Shown in pieces: positions 7,783-15,819 of a DNA stretch of 64,000 bases; position 1 is the first letter of the stretch; every line of letters starts with the position of its first letter. The position numbers and the translations under genes were made by a program. The stretch comes from Streptomyces sp. RPT161 (lineage in GTDB: Bacteria; Actinomycetota; Actinomycetes; Streptomycetales; Streptomycetaceae): assembly GCF_027533845.1 (NCBI RefSeq), contig NZ_JAPZVN010000001.1, positions 372,001 to 436,000 on the forward strand, read 5' to 3'. The notes beneath the pieces were generated by a model. That model had not been told where the DNA came from and did no database searches. It was given only the letters and a program-made list of their open reading frames with translations.

Positions 7783-9057
7783 TCACTCCGCGGCGGTCAC
7801 CACAGCGGCGGCGTTGAAGCCGCTGAAGCCGCGGGCGAGCACCAGCGCGGTGCGCACCGGGCCCCGGCGCAGGGCGGTCACCAGGTCGAGGCGGAGCCCC
7901 TCGGCGGGCTCGGTGACATTGACCGTGGGCGGGATCACCGAGTCCCGGATGGACAGCAGCGCCGCCGCGAGATCGAGCGAGGCGCCACCCGCGGCGAGCC
8001 TGCCGGTCATGGTCTTGGGTGCGGTGACGGGCACCTTGCCGGGCCCGAAGAGGCGGGTGACGGCCTCGGCCTCCAGCCGGTCCAGCTCGGGCACTCCGGA
8101 GGCGTCGGCGAACACCACGTCCACGTCGGCGGGCGACAACCTTGCCTCGTCGAGGGCGAGTTCGACGGCACGGCGCAGTCCGGGCTCGCCCTCGCGGCCC
8201 GGCCCCGGGTCGAAGGTGGCCGCGTAGCCCGCGAGGGTGCCATAGCAGCGGGCGCCGCGTGCGCGGGCTGTCTCGGCGTCCTCCAGGATCAGGATCGCGC
8301 CGCCCTCGCCGGGCACATGGCCGGCCGCCCGAGCGTCGAAGGGCAGATACGCCTGCCGGGGGTCGTCCCGGGTGCTCAGGCGCCCGCTGGTGAGCTGTGC
8401 GGTCCAGCCCCACGGGCAGATCGCGCCGTCCACGCCGCCGGTGACCATCATGCGGCTGCCCTTGCGCAGCTGGCGGCGGGCCTGGGCGACCGCGTCCAGG
8501 CCGCCGGCCTGCTCGGTGACCAGGACGCCGCTGGGGCCGCGCAGCCCGTGCCGGATGGAGATCTGCCCGGTGTTGACGGCGTAGAACCAGGCGAAGGACT
8601 GGTAGGCGCTGACGTGCTGACCGCCCTTGCTCCACAGTGCCTCCAGCTCGCGCTGGCCGAACTCGAAGCCGCCCGCGGAGGCTGCGGTTACCACGCCCGC
8701 CGCGTACTCCGGCAGCTCCTTCAGGTCCAGCCCGCTGTCCTCGAGGGCCTCGGCCGCCGCGGTCAGGGCGAGCCGCGTCATGTGGTCGGTCTGCGGGATC
8801 AACCGGCTGGGGATGTGCTCCTTGACATCGAAGCCGGGCACCTCCCCGGCGAGCGTGACCGGGTACCGGGAGGCGTCGAAGCGGCTGACCGGGCGGATGC
8901 CGCTCTCGCCGGCGAGCGTGGCGCTCCACCAGTCCCTGGTGCCGAGGCCGTTGGGCGCGGTGACGCCGATGCCGGTGAACACCGGGGCAGCCGTACTGTG
9001 CTGTCCGCCGGGCGCCGCGATGCCGGCCGCGGTCCGCTCTGTCTGTGCGACGCTCAT
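7783..9057 (-). CDS. Chain-length factor (KS-beta)
   Basis: A 424-residue partner of KS-alpha. The active-site Cys is replaced by Gln183 in VTEQAGG, the hallmark of KS-beta. The chain-length gate reads FEFGQREL at 131-138: residues aligning with actinorhodin Phe109, Thr112 and Phe116 are Phe131, Gly134 and Leu138. Two of the three are smaller than in the octaketide synthase, which suggests a longer chain, for example a decaketide; this is inference from known CLF mutagenesis. Its ATG overlaps the KS-alpha TGA in an ATGA arrangement, which ensures equal translation. An N-terminal extension of about 20 residues precedes the fold. Confidence 0.95.
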   Translation of the reverse strand: MSVAQTERTAAGIAAPGGQHSTAAPVFTGIGVTAPNGLGTRDWWSATLAGESGIRPVSRFDASRYPVTLAGEVPGFDVKEHIPSRLIPQTDHMTRLALTAAAEALEDSGLDLKELPEYAAGVVTAASAGGFEFGQRELEALWSKGGQHVSAYQSFAWFYAVNTGQISIRHGLRGPSGVLVTEQAGGLDAVAQARRQLRKGSRMMVTGGVDGAICPWGWTAQLTSGRLSTRDDPRQAYLPFDARAAGHVPGEGGAILILEDAETARARGARCYGTLAGYAATFDPGPGREGEPGLRRAVELALDEARLSPADVDVVFADASGVPELDRLEAEAVTRLFGPGKVPVTAPKTMTGRLAAGGASLDLAAALLSIRDSVIPPTVNVTEPAEGLRLDLVTALRRGPVRTALVLARGFSGFNAAAVVTAAE

Positions 9058-10328
9058 GCCGCCTCCCTCTTCTCCGGCCGGGTGAGAACCATGGCGCTCT
9101 GGAATCCGCCGAAGCCGCTGCCGACGCTGAGCACCGTGTCGATCCGTGCCTCGCGGGCCGTGATCGGGGTGTAGTCCAGGTCGCACTCGGGGTCCGGCTC
9201 GCGCAGGTTGGCCGTCGGCGGGACGACGCCGTGCTCGATGGCCAGCGCCGAGGCGGCGATCTCCAGGGAGCCGATGGCGCCCAGCGAGTGGCCGATCATC
9301 GACTTGATGGAACTGACCGGGATGTCGTAGGCGTGCTGTCCGAGGCTCCGCTTGAAGGCGGTGGTCTCGTGCCGGTCGTTCTGCTTGGTGCCCGAGCCGT
9401 GGGCGTTGACGTAGTCGACCGCGGTCGCATCGAGCCGGGCCTCGTCCAGGGAGACGCGGATGGCCTCGGCCATCTCCTTGCCGTCCGCCCGCAGACCCGT
9501 CATGTGGTACGCGTTGGAGCGGGAGGCGAAGCCGGCGATCTCGGCGTAGATGTGCGCGCCGCGGGCGCGCGCCGCCTGGAGTTCCTCCAGGACGAAGACG
9601 GCGGCGCCCTCGCCCAGCACGAAGCCGTTGCGGGTGCGGTCGAAGGGCCGCGAGGCGTGCTCGGGGTCGTCGTTTCGGGCCGTGGTGGCCTTGATCGCGT
9701 CGAAGCACGCCACCGAGATCGGGGAGATCGGGGCGTCGGTGGCACCGGCGATCATCACGTCGGCGCTGCCCTCCCGGATCAGCTCGACGGCGTGGCCGAC
9801 GGAGTCCAGTCCCGAGGTGCAGCCGGTGGAGACCACCCCGGCCGGGCCCTGCGCGCCCACGGCCCAGGCCACCTCGGTGGCGAAGGAGCTGGGCACGAAG
9901 TGGTTGAACAGGTGGGACACGGCGTATTCGTGGTCGACGTGCCACTTCGAGCCGCTGTCGCTGACCACCGCGTACTCGGTGTCCAGGCCGGTGGTCGCGC
10001 CCACCGCGCTGCCGATGGTCACGCCCATCCGGAACGGGTCCTGTGCGTCCAGGTCGAGACCGCTGTCCGTGACCGCCTCGCGGGCGCTGACCACAGCGAA
10101 CTGCGCGGCCCTGTCCATACAGCGGATCTCGCGGGGGGTGAGCCCCGACCGGGCCGGATCGAAGTCGGCCTCCGCAGCGATCCGGGAGCGGAAGGAGGAC
10201 GCGTCGAACAGGGAGATCGGGCGGGTCGCCGTGCGCCCCTCGGTCAGCAGCGACCAGAACTGCTGCTTTCCCCCGCTCCCGCCGGGGGCGACCACACCGA
10301 TTCCGGTGATGACCACTCGACGGTTCAT
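9054..10328 (-). CDS. Ketosynthase alpha of the type II PKS
   Basis: A 424-residue condensing enzyme that builds the polyketide from malonyl-ACP together with the CLF. Catalytic residues are visible: Cys170 in [10 protein letters not shown], His310 in [12 protein letters not shown], Lys342 and His347 in [12 protein letters not shown]. The ATG is preceded by GGGAGG about 9 bases upstream. A tiny ORF ends in an ATGA overlap at this start. It is followed by CLF and ACP in the conserved order. The translation shows no sign of damage. Confidence 0.96.
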   Translation of the reverse strand: MNRRVVITGIGVVAPGGSGGKQQFWSLLTEGRTATRPISLFDASSFRSRIAAEADFDPARSGLTPREIRCMDRAAQFAVVSAREAVTDSGLDLDAQDPFRMGVTIGSAVGATTGLDTEYAVVSDSGSKWHVDHEYAVSHLFNHFVPSSFATEVAWAVGAQGPAGVVSTGCTSGLDSVGHAVELIREGSADVMIAGATDAPISPISVACFDAIKATTARNDDPEHASRPFDRTRNGFVLGEGAAVFVLEELQAARARGAHIYAEIAGFASRSNAYHMTGLRADGKEMAEAIRVSLDEARLDATAVDYVNAHGSGTKQNDRHETTAFKRSLGQHAYDIPVSSIKSMIGHSLGAIGSLEIAASALAIEHGVVPPTANLREPDPECDLDYTPITAREARIDTVLSVGSGFGGFQSAMVLTRPEKREAA

Positions 10329-10390
10329 CGCTGCCCACCCTCCCGGGGCCGCTCGGCCCGGATGTGGTGACGGGTGCGCTCTGTCTTCAC
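10325..10390 (-). CDS. Possible 21-residue coupled leader ORF before KS-alpha
   Basis: A GTG-started ORF of 21 codons, preceded by GAGAGGA, encodes a very basic peptide ([21 protein letters not shown] is the full span, with seven Arg). Its stop overlaps the KS-alpha ATG as ATGA. It may only serve translational coupling, or it may be chance. It has no recognisable domain. Confidence 0.3.
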   Translation of the reverse strand: MKTERTRHHIRAERPREGGQR

Positions 10391-10489
10391 GACCGCGTCC
10401 TCTCTGCTTGGTGTCCCGGGGGTTCCCGACGGTGTGCGGGTGTCCCGGATGAGTTCTGTTCCGCAGGTGCTTTCGACGGTGCGGCACGG

Positions 10490-10507
10490 CCCTCAAACGC
10501 TGCTCGA
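10490..10507 (-). promoter_or_regulatory. Candidate SARP heptad pair upstream of KS-alpha
   Basis: On the minus strand TCGAGCA (10507 to 10501) is followed after exactly 11 bases by TTGAGGG (10496 to 10490). The orientation is right for the KS-alpha operon, and the pair overlaps the 3-prime end of the thioesterase gene. Only two heptads are visible, so this is weaker than the 6.7-kb site. Confidence 0.3.
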
Positions 10508-11251
10508 CTTGGGACGGACGGCCGCTGGGGAGGCATACGGCCACGCGTCCAGCTCCTCGCCGAGCAGCCGGGGCAGCCGCCCGTCGCGTACGAAGAAGTG
10601 GCCGCCGGCGACCGTGCGCAGCGCGAAGCCGGCGGTGGTGTAGGCGCGCCATTGCTCGACCTGGTGGGCGGGCGCGACGGCGTCCTCGCGTCCCGCGACG
10701 GCGAGCACGGGTACGTGCAGCAGCCCGCCCCCGGCCGCTCGCAGGGCGGCGGCGAGCTTCAGGTCGTCGCGGATCACCGGCAGTGCCCGACGGTGCCAGA
10801 CGCCGTCCTCGTCCTCCTCCATGGCCGCCCGGGGTAGCTGGCCCTGGGCCACCAGCCGGCGCAGCAGCTCGTGGTCGGGTGGGAAGGTGACGGGCAGCAG
10901 CGGGGAGGGCAGGTGCGGGGGCAGGGCGGCGCCCAGCACCACGAGGTCGGGCTCGCGCAGGCCCCTCCCGGCCACGGCGCGGGCGAGGGTGTGGGCGACG
11001 AGGGCGCCCAGGCTGTGCCCGTACAGCGCGTACGGCCGGTCCAGCAACGTTCCCAGGGTGCCCAGCAGTTCGGCCGTCAGCCGGCCGGGGTCGGTGATCC
11101 TCGGCTCGGCGGCGCGGGCGTCGCGCCCGGGCAGCAGCACGGGCACCACCTCGCGGCGCTCGCCGAACACCCGCTGCCAGCGCGCGAAGGAGCTGCCACC
11201 GGCGCCCGCGTGATGGAAGCAGAACAGGCGCGGGCGCGGGTGGCCGCTCAC
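10493..11251 (-). CDS. Type II thioesterase (alpha/beta hydrolase)
   Basis: A 252-residue GrsT-like thioesterase. The oxyanion region [13 protein letters not shown] is at residues 10-22, the nucleophile Ser80 lies in GHSLGA, the acid is in GREDAVAP and the histidine in GGHFF. Such enzymes free stalled or mis-primed ACPs; in a type II PKS it might also help with starter handling or chain release. The GTG start overlaps the cyclase stop (GTGA), so it is coupled to that gene. An in-frame extension upstream was rejected because it lies fully inside the cyclase gene. Confidence 0.88.
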   Translation of the reverse strand: MSGHPRPRLFCFHHAGAGGSSFARWQRVFGERREVVPVLLPGRDARAAEPRITDPGRLTAELLGTLGTLLDRPYALYGHSLGALVAHTLARAVAGRGLREPDLVVLGAALPPHLPSPLLPVTFPPDHELLRRLVAQGQLPRAAMEEDEDGVWHRRALPVIRDDLKLAAALRAAGGGLLHVPVLAVAGREDAVAPAHQVEQWRAYTTAGFALRTVAGGHFFVRDGRLPRLLGEELDAWPYASPAAVRPKSSSV

Positions 11252-12072
11252 TCCTCCACCAGGGCCACGGCCCGCGTCCAGCCGGCCCCGGCACCGGCGA
11301 TCTTCACGGGGAAACAGGCGACCTGGAAGCCGAACGGCTGCTCGAGGTCGCCCAGTCGGGTCAGCCGCTCGATCTGGCAGTACTCGCGGCGGCGCCCGGC
11401 GAAGTGCGCGGGCCACAGTACCGACGCGTCGCCGGTCTTCTGGTACCGCTCGATCATGTCGGTGAAGGGCGCGTCCAAGCTCCAGGCGTCGGTGCCGATG
11501 ACGCGCACCCCAAGGTCGAGGAGGTGGTCGACGGCCGGTCCGTCCAGCCCGGCGAAGTCAGTGAAGTAGCGGGGGGTGCCGGCATGCCGGTCGGCGCCAG
11601 TGCGCAGCAGCACGATGTCCAGGGGGCGCGGCCGGTATCCGATCCGCTCCAGCTCCGCCTTGATCCGGTCCACGCCGATCACGCCGGTGCCTGCGTCGCT
11701 CAGGTCCAGGACGACCGCGGGGCGCAGGAACCAGTCCAGCGGCATCTGGTCGATGTGGCGCGGTACGCCGTAGTCGCCGGCCGATCCGTAGTGCGAGGGC
11801 GCGTCCACGTGTGTGCCGGTGTGGCTGGTGAGCGTCAGCGTGTCCAGGGACAGCAGCTCACCGCCGGGCAGCTCGGCCGGGTCGAACACCAGGCCGAAGT
11901 GCTCCCGCATCTCCTCGCTCATGTGGCGGGCGCCTTCGGCGGGTGTCATGATCTCGTGGGTGATCGGGTCCGGCTCCCAGCCGAAGGCGTCGATCGGCTG
12001 CGAAAGGTCGATGATGCGCAAGGTGCCCCCACATCGTGCGTCGGGTTCCGGCCACGGGATACGGCGGAACAT
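11248..12072 (-). CDS. Metal-dependent polyketide cyclase (kynurenine-formamidase-like family)
   Basis: A 274-residue protein of the cyclase family PF04199, which includes late cyclases of tetracycline and aureolic-acid pathways (OxyN and MtmX types, from memory). The metal motif [12 protein letters not shown] starts at residue 84 and the C-terminal half keeps [16 protein letters not shown]. It probably closes a later ring after the two-domain aromatase. The ATG has no clear ribosome site; a TTG at 12021 with GGGGG just upstream would begin [11 protein letters not shown], which is how many relatives start, so the true protein may be 257 residues. The 3-prime end overlaps the thioesterase start by 4 bases. 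Confidence 0.82.
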   Translation of the reverse strand: MFRRIPWPEPDARCGGTLRIIDLSQPIDAFGWEPDPITHEIMTPAEGARHMSEEMREHFGLVFDPAELPGGELLSLDTLTLTSHTGTHVDAPSHYGSAGDYGVPRHIDQMPLDWFLRPAVVLDLSDAGTGVIGVDRIKAELERIGYRPRPLDIVLLRTGADRHAGTPRYFTDFAGLDGPAVDHLLDLGVRVIGTDAWSLDAPFTDMIERYQKTGDASVLWPAHFAGRRREYCQIERLTRLGDLEQPFGFQVACFPVKIAGAGAGWTRAVALVEE

Positions 12073-12205
12073 GTCGCGTGCACTGTGGGGGCCACGGCTG
12101 GATTACTGATCGAGGCCCGGCTGCGGCCCCGTCCCGGGCGAGCGGGGAACGGCATGCCTGTCCGCCGGCCTGGTGCGGCACCCGCCCCGTCGGGGCCGTA
12201 CCTGG

Positions 12206-13024
12206 TCAGGCGGCGTACAGGCCGACCTGGCAACTGCGCTCGCTGCCCGGCGCGTCCAGGGACGGGTCGGCGGCCAGGATCGCCTGGTGCAGGCCCCGCA
12301 CGTGCGGGGAGGGCTCCAGCCCCAGTTCCTCCACCAGACGGCCGCGCAGCCCCTGGTAGACCTCCAGGGCCCGCCAGCGGCGGCCCGAGCGGTACAGGGC
12401 GGTCATGCAGTGCGCGTGCAGGTTCTCGTGCAGCGGGTGCCGGCCGATCAGTGTGGTCAGCTCGGCCAGCAGCTGGCCGTGCCGGCCCAGCCGCAGGTCG
12501 GCCTCGATGCGCCGCTCCAGGACGCCGAGCCGGCTCTCCTCCAGCCGCGCCAGCTCGATCTCCAGCAGCGGGCCGATGCGCACGTCGACCAGGGCGGGAC
12601 CGCGCCACAGCGACAGGGCCTCGTCGTAGGCGGCCGAGGCGGTCTCGTCCTCACCGTTGTCGAGCGCCTGCTGGCCCGCGGCGACGAGTCGCTCGTAGCG
12701 GTGCACGTCGACCGAGCCCTTCGGGACCTGTAGCAGGTAGCCCCCGTGCCGGGTCACCAGGACGTCCTTGGCGTCCTGCGGCGCGTCGGGGCCCAGCGCC
12801 GCGGTGATCAGCCGGCGCAGCTGGAGGACGTAGGTCTGCAGCGTGGTGAGCGCGCTGCGGGGCATCTCGGTGCCCCAGATCTCCTCCATCAGCGTCGGTA
12901 CGGGCAGCACCTGGTTGGCGTTGAGCGCCAGCAGGCACAGCAACTGGCGGGGCTTGCCAGCGTTGGGGGCGATGGAGACTGAGTTCAGCTCCGCGCTCAG
13001 TGGGCCCAGAAGTTCGATGTGCAC
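12206..13024 (-). CDS. SARP-family pathway activator
   Basis: A 272-residue regulator with an OmpR-like winged helix (about residues 1-95, VHIELLGPLSAELN to TRHGGYLLQVP) and a BTAD helical repeat domain (about 100-245, ending EVYQGLRGRLVEELGLEPSP). It lacks the ATPase part of larger AfsR-type proteins, so it is the short ActII-ORF4/DnrI class that activates antibiotic clusters. The GTG start is fixed by GGAGG at 13031-13035, 6 bases upstream. It is divergent from the peptide/YcaO genes and convergent with nothing; it likely drives the 6.7-kb heptad promoter and may also act on the cassette to its right. Confidence 0.92.
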   Translation of the reverse strand: MHIELLGPLSAELNSVSIAPNAGKPRQLLCLLALNANQVLPVPTLMEEIWGTEMPRSALTTLQTYVLQLRRLITAALGPDAPQDAKDVLVTRHGGYLLQVPKGSVDVHRYERLVAAGQQALDNGEDETASAAYDEALSLWRGPALVDVRIGPLLEIELARLEESRLGVLERRIEADLRLGRHGQLLAELTTLIGRHPLHENLHAHCMTALYRSGRRWRALEVYQGLRGRLVEELGLEPSPHVRGLHQAILAADPSLDAPGSERSCQVGLYAA

Positions 13025-13332
13025 AGGGATCCTCCGAGATGCGGTCCGCGGGGTGAATCCGCCGACGTCGTAAATGGCCGGTTCCAGCCGGACTTCGTGA
13101 CCACTCGAGCATGTCGCGGGGACTTGGCCGATTCCCAGTGCCCCTGTCCTGAACCCGCCGCGCATAGCGCACCCGGCACCCATGAACTTTTCATCCCCGG
13201 CGCATGACGCCGGCACTGGCTCGGCCCTCCCGGCGCCAGCAGAATTCTGGCTGTCACCGCGGCTCCACGGCCCAAAGCGGCCCGCTACGGCCCCGGTTGG
13301 CCCTTCACCGACCGCATTCGAGGAAGAGACGA
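13025..13332. other. Divergent promoter region, SARP gene / RiPP precursor gene
   Basis: This 308-base gap holds no convincing gene. It contains one TCGAG heptad (in ACTCGAGCATG near 13106) and a T-rich patch with GAACTTTTCATCC near 13180-13195. Promoters for the SARP gene (minus) and the peptide operon (plus) must lie here, but no clear -10/-35 pair could be fixed. Confidence 0.4.
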
Positions 13333-13497
13333 ATGGCTATGCAGACCCTGTGCGCGATGGACGAGTTCGACGACCTGGTGATCGAGGACCTGATCCACGG
13401 CTCCCACTGGGCCCCGCCCACCGACGTCTTCGTCTGCTGGGCCGAGGCGCAGTTCACCGCCCTCGCCGGCCAGCCCCTCGCGCACGACGCCGCCTGA
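13333..13497 (+). CDS. Putative RiPP (azole/TOMM-type) precursor peptide
   Basis: A 54-residue peptide with a good ribosome site (GGAAGAG at 13322-13328). Residues 9-21 are acidic and hydrophobic (MDEFDDLVIEDLI), like leader segments bound by the E1-like domain of azoline cyclodehydratases. The likely core, residues about 22-54, has HGSHWAPPTDVFVC and WAEAQFTALAG, with only Ser24, Thr30, Cys35 and Thr42 available for heterocyclisation; another Cys is at position 7. The stop overlaps the next gene as TGATG, which ties it to the fused cyclodehydratase. A precursor role is inferred from size, position and leader-like charge; the core/leader border is not visible. It could instead be a small scaffold or helper peptide. 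Confidence 0.7.
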   Translation: MAMQTLCAMDEFDDLVIEDLIHGSHWAPPTDVFVCWAEAQFTALAGQPLAHDAA

Positions 13498-15788
13498 TGA
13501 CGGTGCCCGTACCTTTCGCCTCCGGCACCTACCTGGGCTTCAAGCCGCATCTGCGGGTCGAGGCGGTGCCGGGTGAGGCGGTGTATCTGATCTCGGACCA
13601 GCGTGTGACCGCCTTGCGCGGCGAGCAGGTTACGCGACTGGCCGAGCTGCTGGACGGCACCCGTCGCCGGGAGTCGGTGCTGCGGAAGGCTGCGGACATC
13701 ATGCCCACCGAACAAGCCGACCGGCTGGTGGCCCGGCTCTCCGGAGCCGGTCTGCTGGCCGAGCGCCCCGCCTGTCCGGCCCCCGGGGCGGCCGCCGAGC
13801 ACGCCTACTGGGAGGCTGCGGGCCTGGCCGGGCCCACCGCTGCGGACCGGCTGCGGGCCGCGGCGGTGCACGTGACCGCCGTGGGCCGCGCCGACGCCGG
13901 CGAGTTGCTGCGGGCCGCCGAGGCCGCGGGGGTGCACACCCTGTCCGCCGCCCGCGCCACCGACGCGGACCTCACCCTCGTGCACTGCGAGGACTACCTG
14001 GACCCGGCCCTGAAGGCCCTCGACGCCGAGCACCGGGCGGCGGGCCGGCGCTGGCTGCCGGTGAAGACCGGCGGCACACAGACCTGGATCGGCCCGTTCT
14101 TCGGTGCCGCGGACGGGCCCTGCTGGTCCTGCTTGGCCGACCGGCTGTGGCGGGGCCGCCCGGTCGAGGCACACGTACAGCGCATGCTGCACCGCTCGGG
14201 GCCGCTGCCCCGGCCCTCGTGCGCGCTGCCCGCCAGCCGGCTGGCCGGACTGCACCTGGCGGTCCTGGAGGCCGTCAAGTGGCTGGGCGGCCACCGTCAT
14301 GCGGGCCAGCAGCAGCTGTGGACCCTGGACGGCCTGGACCTCGTCGGCGAGCGCCACCCCGTGCAGCGCCGCCCGCAGTGCTTCGCCTGCGGCGACCCCG
14401 ACTTGATGCGCCGTCAGGTGAACTCCCCTGTCGTCCTCGTCCCGCGCCCCAAGCAGGACGTCGGTGGAGGAGGCCACCGGGCGCTCACCCCGGAGCAGAT
14501 GCTGGAGCGGTACGGGCACCTGGTCAACCCGCTCACCGGCCTGGTGAAGGAGATCCGGCGGGACCCGCGGGGCCCCGCCTTCCTCAACTCCTTCCACGCG
14601 GGCCACAACCCCGCGGCCGGCACGCACGGCCTGAGCGCCCTGCGCTCCGGACTGCGCAGCACCAGTTCCGGCAAGGGGACGACCCCCCTCCAGGCCCGGG
14701 TGGGTGCGCTCGGCGAGGCCATGGAGCGGCACTGCGGCCATCTCCAGGGCGACGAGCCGATCCGCCGGGCGGCCCTGCGGGAGCTGGGCGAGGACGCCGT
14801 ACACCCGGACAGCGTGCAGCTGTACGACCCGCGCCAGTACCGGGATCGGCGCCGCTGGAACGCCGAGCACAGCCACTTCCACCACGTCGCCGACCCGTTC
14901 GACGAGAACGCCGAGGTCGAGTGGACGCCCGTCTGGTCGCTCACCGCCCGGCGCCACAGACTGCTGCCCACCTCCCTGCTGTACTACGGCACCGCGCAGT
15001 TGGCCGCGAGCCGCTACTGCCACGCGCACTCCAACGGCACCGCCGCCGGCGGAAGCCTGGAGGACGCGGTGCTCCAGGGATTCCTGGAACTCGTCGAGCG
15101 GGACGCGGTGGCCCTGTGGTGGTACAACCGCACCCGCCAGCCCGGCCTGGAACTGGACTCCTTCGCCGACCCCTGGATCGCCGAACTGCGCGGCGTGCAC
15201 GCCTCGTTGCACCGCGAGGTCTGGGCTCTGGACCTCACCTCGGACCTCGGCATCCCGGTCTTCGCCGCGCTGTCCCGGCGCACCGACAAACCCGCCGAGG
15301 ACATCGTGCTGGGCTTCGGCGCCCACTTCGACCCCCGTGTCGCCCTGCGCCGCGCCCTGGCCGAGACCAACCAGCTGCTGCCGCCGGTGCTCGGCGCCCG
15401 CCCGGACGGCACCGGCTACGCCCTCAGCGACCCCGAGACCCTCGGCTGGATGCGCACCGCCCGCGCGGACAACCAGCCTTACCTGCTGCCCGATCCCGCC
15501 GCGCGCCCCGTACGCCCCACAGACCACCCGTATGTGCCGCGCGCCGACCTGCTGGAGGACATCGCGGCCGCCGAGGCGGTCGTCGCCCGCGCGGGCCTGG
15601 AACTGCTCGTCCTCGACCAGACCCGTCCCGACGTGGGGCTGCCCGTGGTCCGGGTGATCGTGCCCGGCCTGCGCCCGCACTGGGCCCGTTTCGCGCCCGG
15701 ACGGCTCTTCGACGTCCCCGTGCGGCTCGGCAGGGCCGCCGCCCCGACCCCGTACGAGAACCTGAACCCCGTACCGCTGTTCCTCTGA
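13497..15788 (+). CDS. Fused E1-like / YcaO azoline cyclodehydratase (TOMM C-D protein)
   Basis: A 763-residue fusion. The N-terminal part (about 1-330) is the ocin-ThiF/E1-like leader-binding partner with a structural zinc site, Cys209-Cys212 (CWSC) and Cys295-Cys298 (CFAC). The C-terminal part (about 370-763) is YcaO: Glu407 and Glu410-Arg411 in GEAMERHCGH, and Gln527 to Asp536 in QGFLELVERDA, form the ATP/Mg site. Such enzymes turn Cys, Ser and Thr into azolines by backbone phosphorylation. The end reads NPVPLFL instead of the usual PxPxP tail. The start overlaps the peptide gene. The absence of a lanthipeptide dehydratase nearby argues for a linear azole peptide over a thiopeptide. Confidence 0.9.
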   Translation: MTVPVPFASGTYLGFKPHLRVEAVPGEAVYLISDQRVTALRGEQVTRLAELLDGTRRRESVLRKAADIMPTEQADRLVARLSGAGLLAERPACPAPGAAAEHAYWEAAGLAGPTAADRLRAAAVHVTAVGRADAGELLRAAEAAGVHTLSAARATDADLTLVHCEDYLDPALKALDAEHRAAGRRWLPVKTGGTQTWIGPFFGAADGPCWSCLADRLWRGRPVEAHVQRMLHRSGPLPRPSCALPASRLAGLHLAVLEAVKWLGGHRHAGQQQLWTLDGLDLVGERHPVQRRPQCFACGDPDLMRRQVNSPVVLVPRPKQDVGGGGHRALTPEQMLERYGHLVNPLTGLVKEIRRDPRGPAFLNSFHAGHNPAAGTHGLSALRSGLRSTSSGKGTTPLQARVGALGEAMERHCGHLQGDEPIRRAALRELGEDAVHPDSVQLYDPRQYRDRRRWNAEHSHFHHVADPFDENAEVEWTPVWSLTARRHRLLPTSLLYYGTAQLAASRYCHAHSNGTAAGGSLEDAVLQGFLELVERDAVALWWYNRTRQPGLELDSFADPWIAELRGVHASLHREVWALDLTSDLGIPVFAALSRRTDKPAEDIVLGFGAHFDPRVALRRALAETNQLLPPVLGARPDGTGYALSDPETLGWMRTARADNQPYLLPDPAARPVRPTDHPYVPRADLLEDIAAAEAVVARAGLELLVLDQTRPDVGLPVVRVIVPGLRPHWARFAPGRLFDVPVRLGRAAAPTPYENLNPVPLFL

Positions 15789-15819
15789 ACCCGCCCGCCG
15801 CCGACCTGGAATCGACCCC

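Noticed and set aside
4805..8227. A plus-strand open frame of about 1140 codons across the aromatase, ketoreductase and ACP genes
   Set aside because: It lies antisense to genes with clear catalytic motifs and exists because GC-rich third positions remove stop codons from opposite frames; its translation has no domain.
7783..9057. The missing active-site cysteine of the second ketosynthase as a sign of a broken gene
   Set aside because: Gln in this place is the defining feature of chain-length factors, and the ATGA overlap with KS-alpha is standard.
13333..13497. The small peptide as a lanthipeptide or lasso precursor
   Set aside because: No dehydratase, LanC cyclase, lasso peptidase or asparagine-synthetase-like gene is nearby; the adjacent enzymes are of the azoline type.
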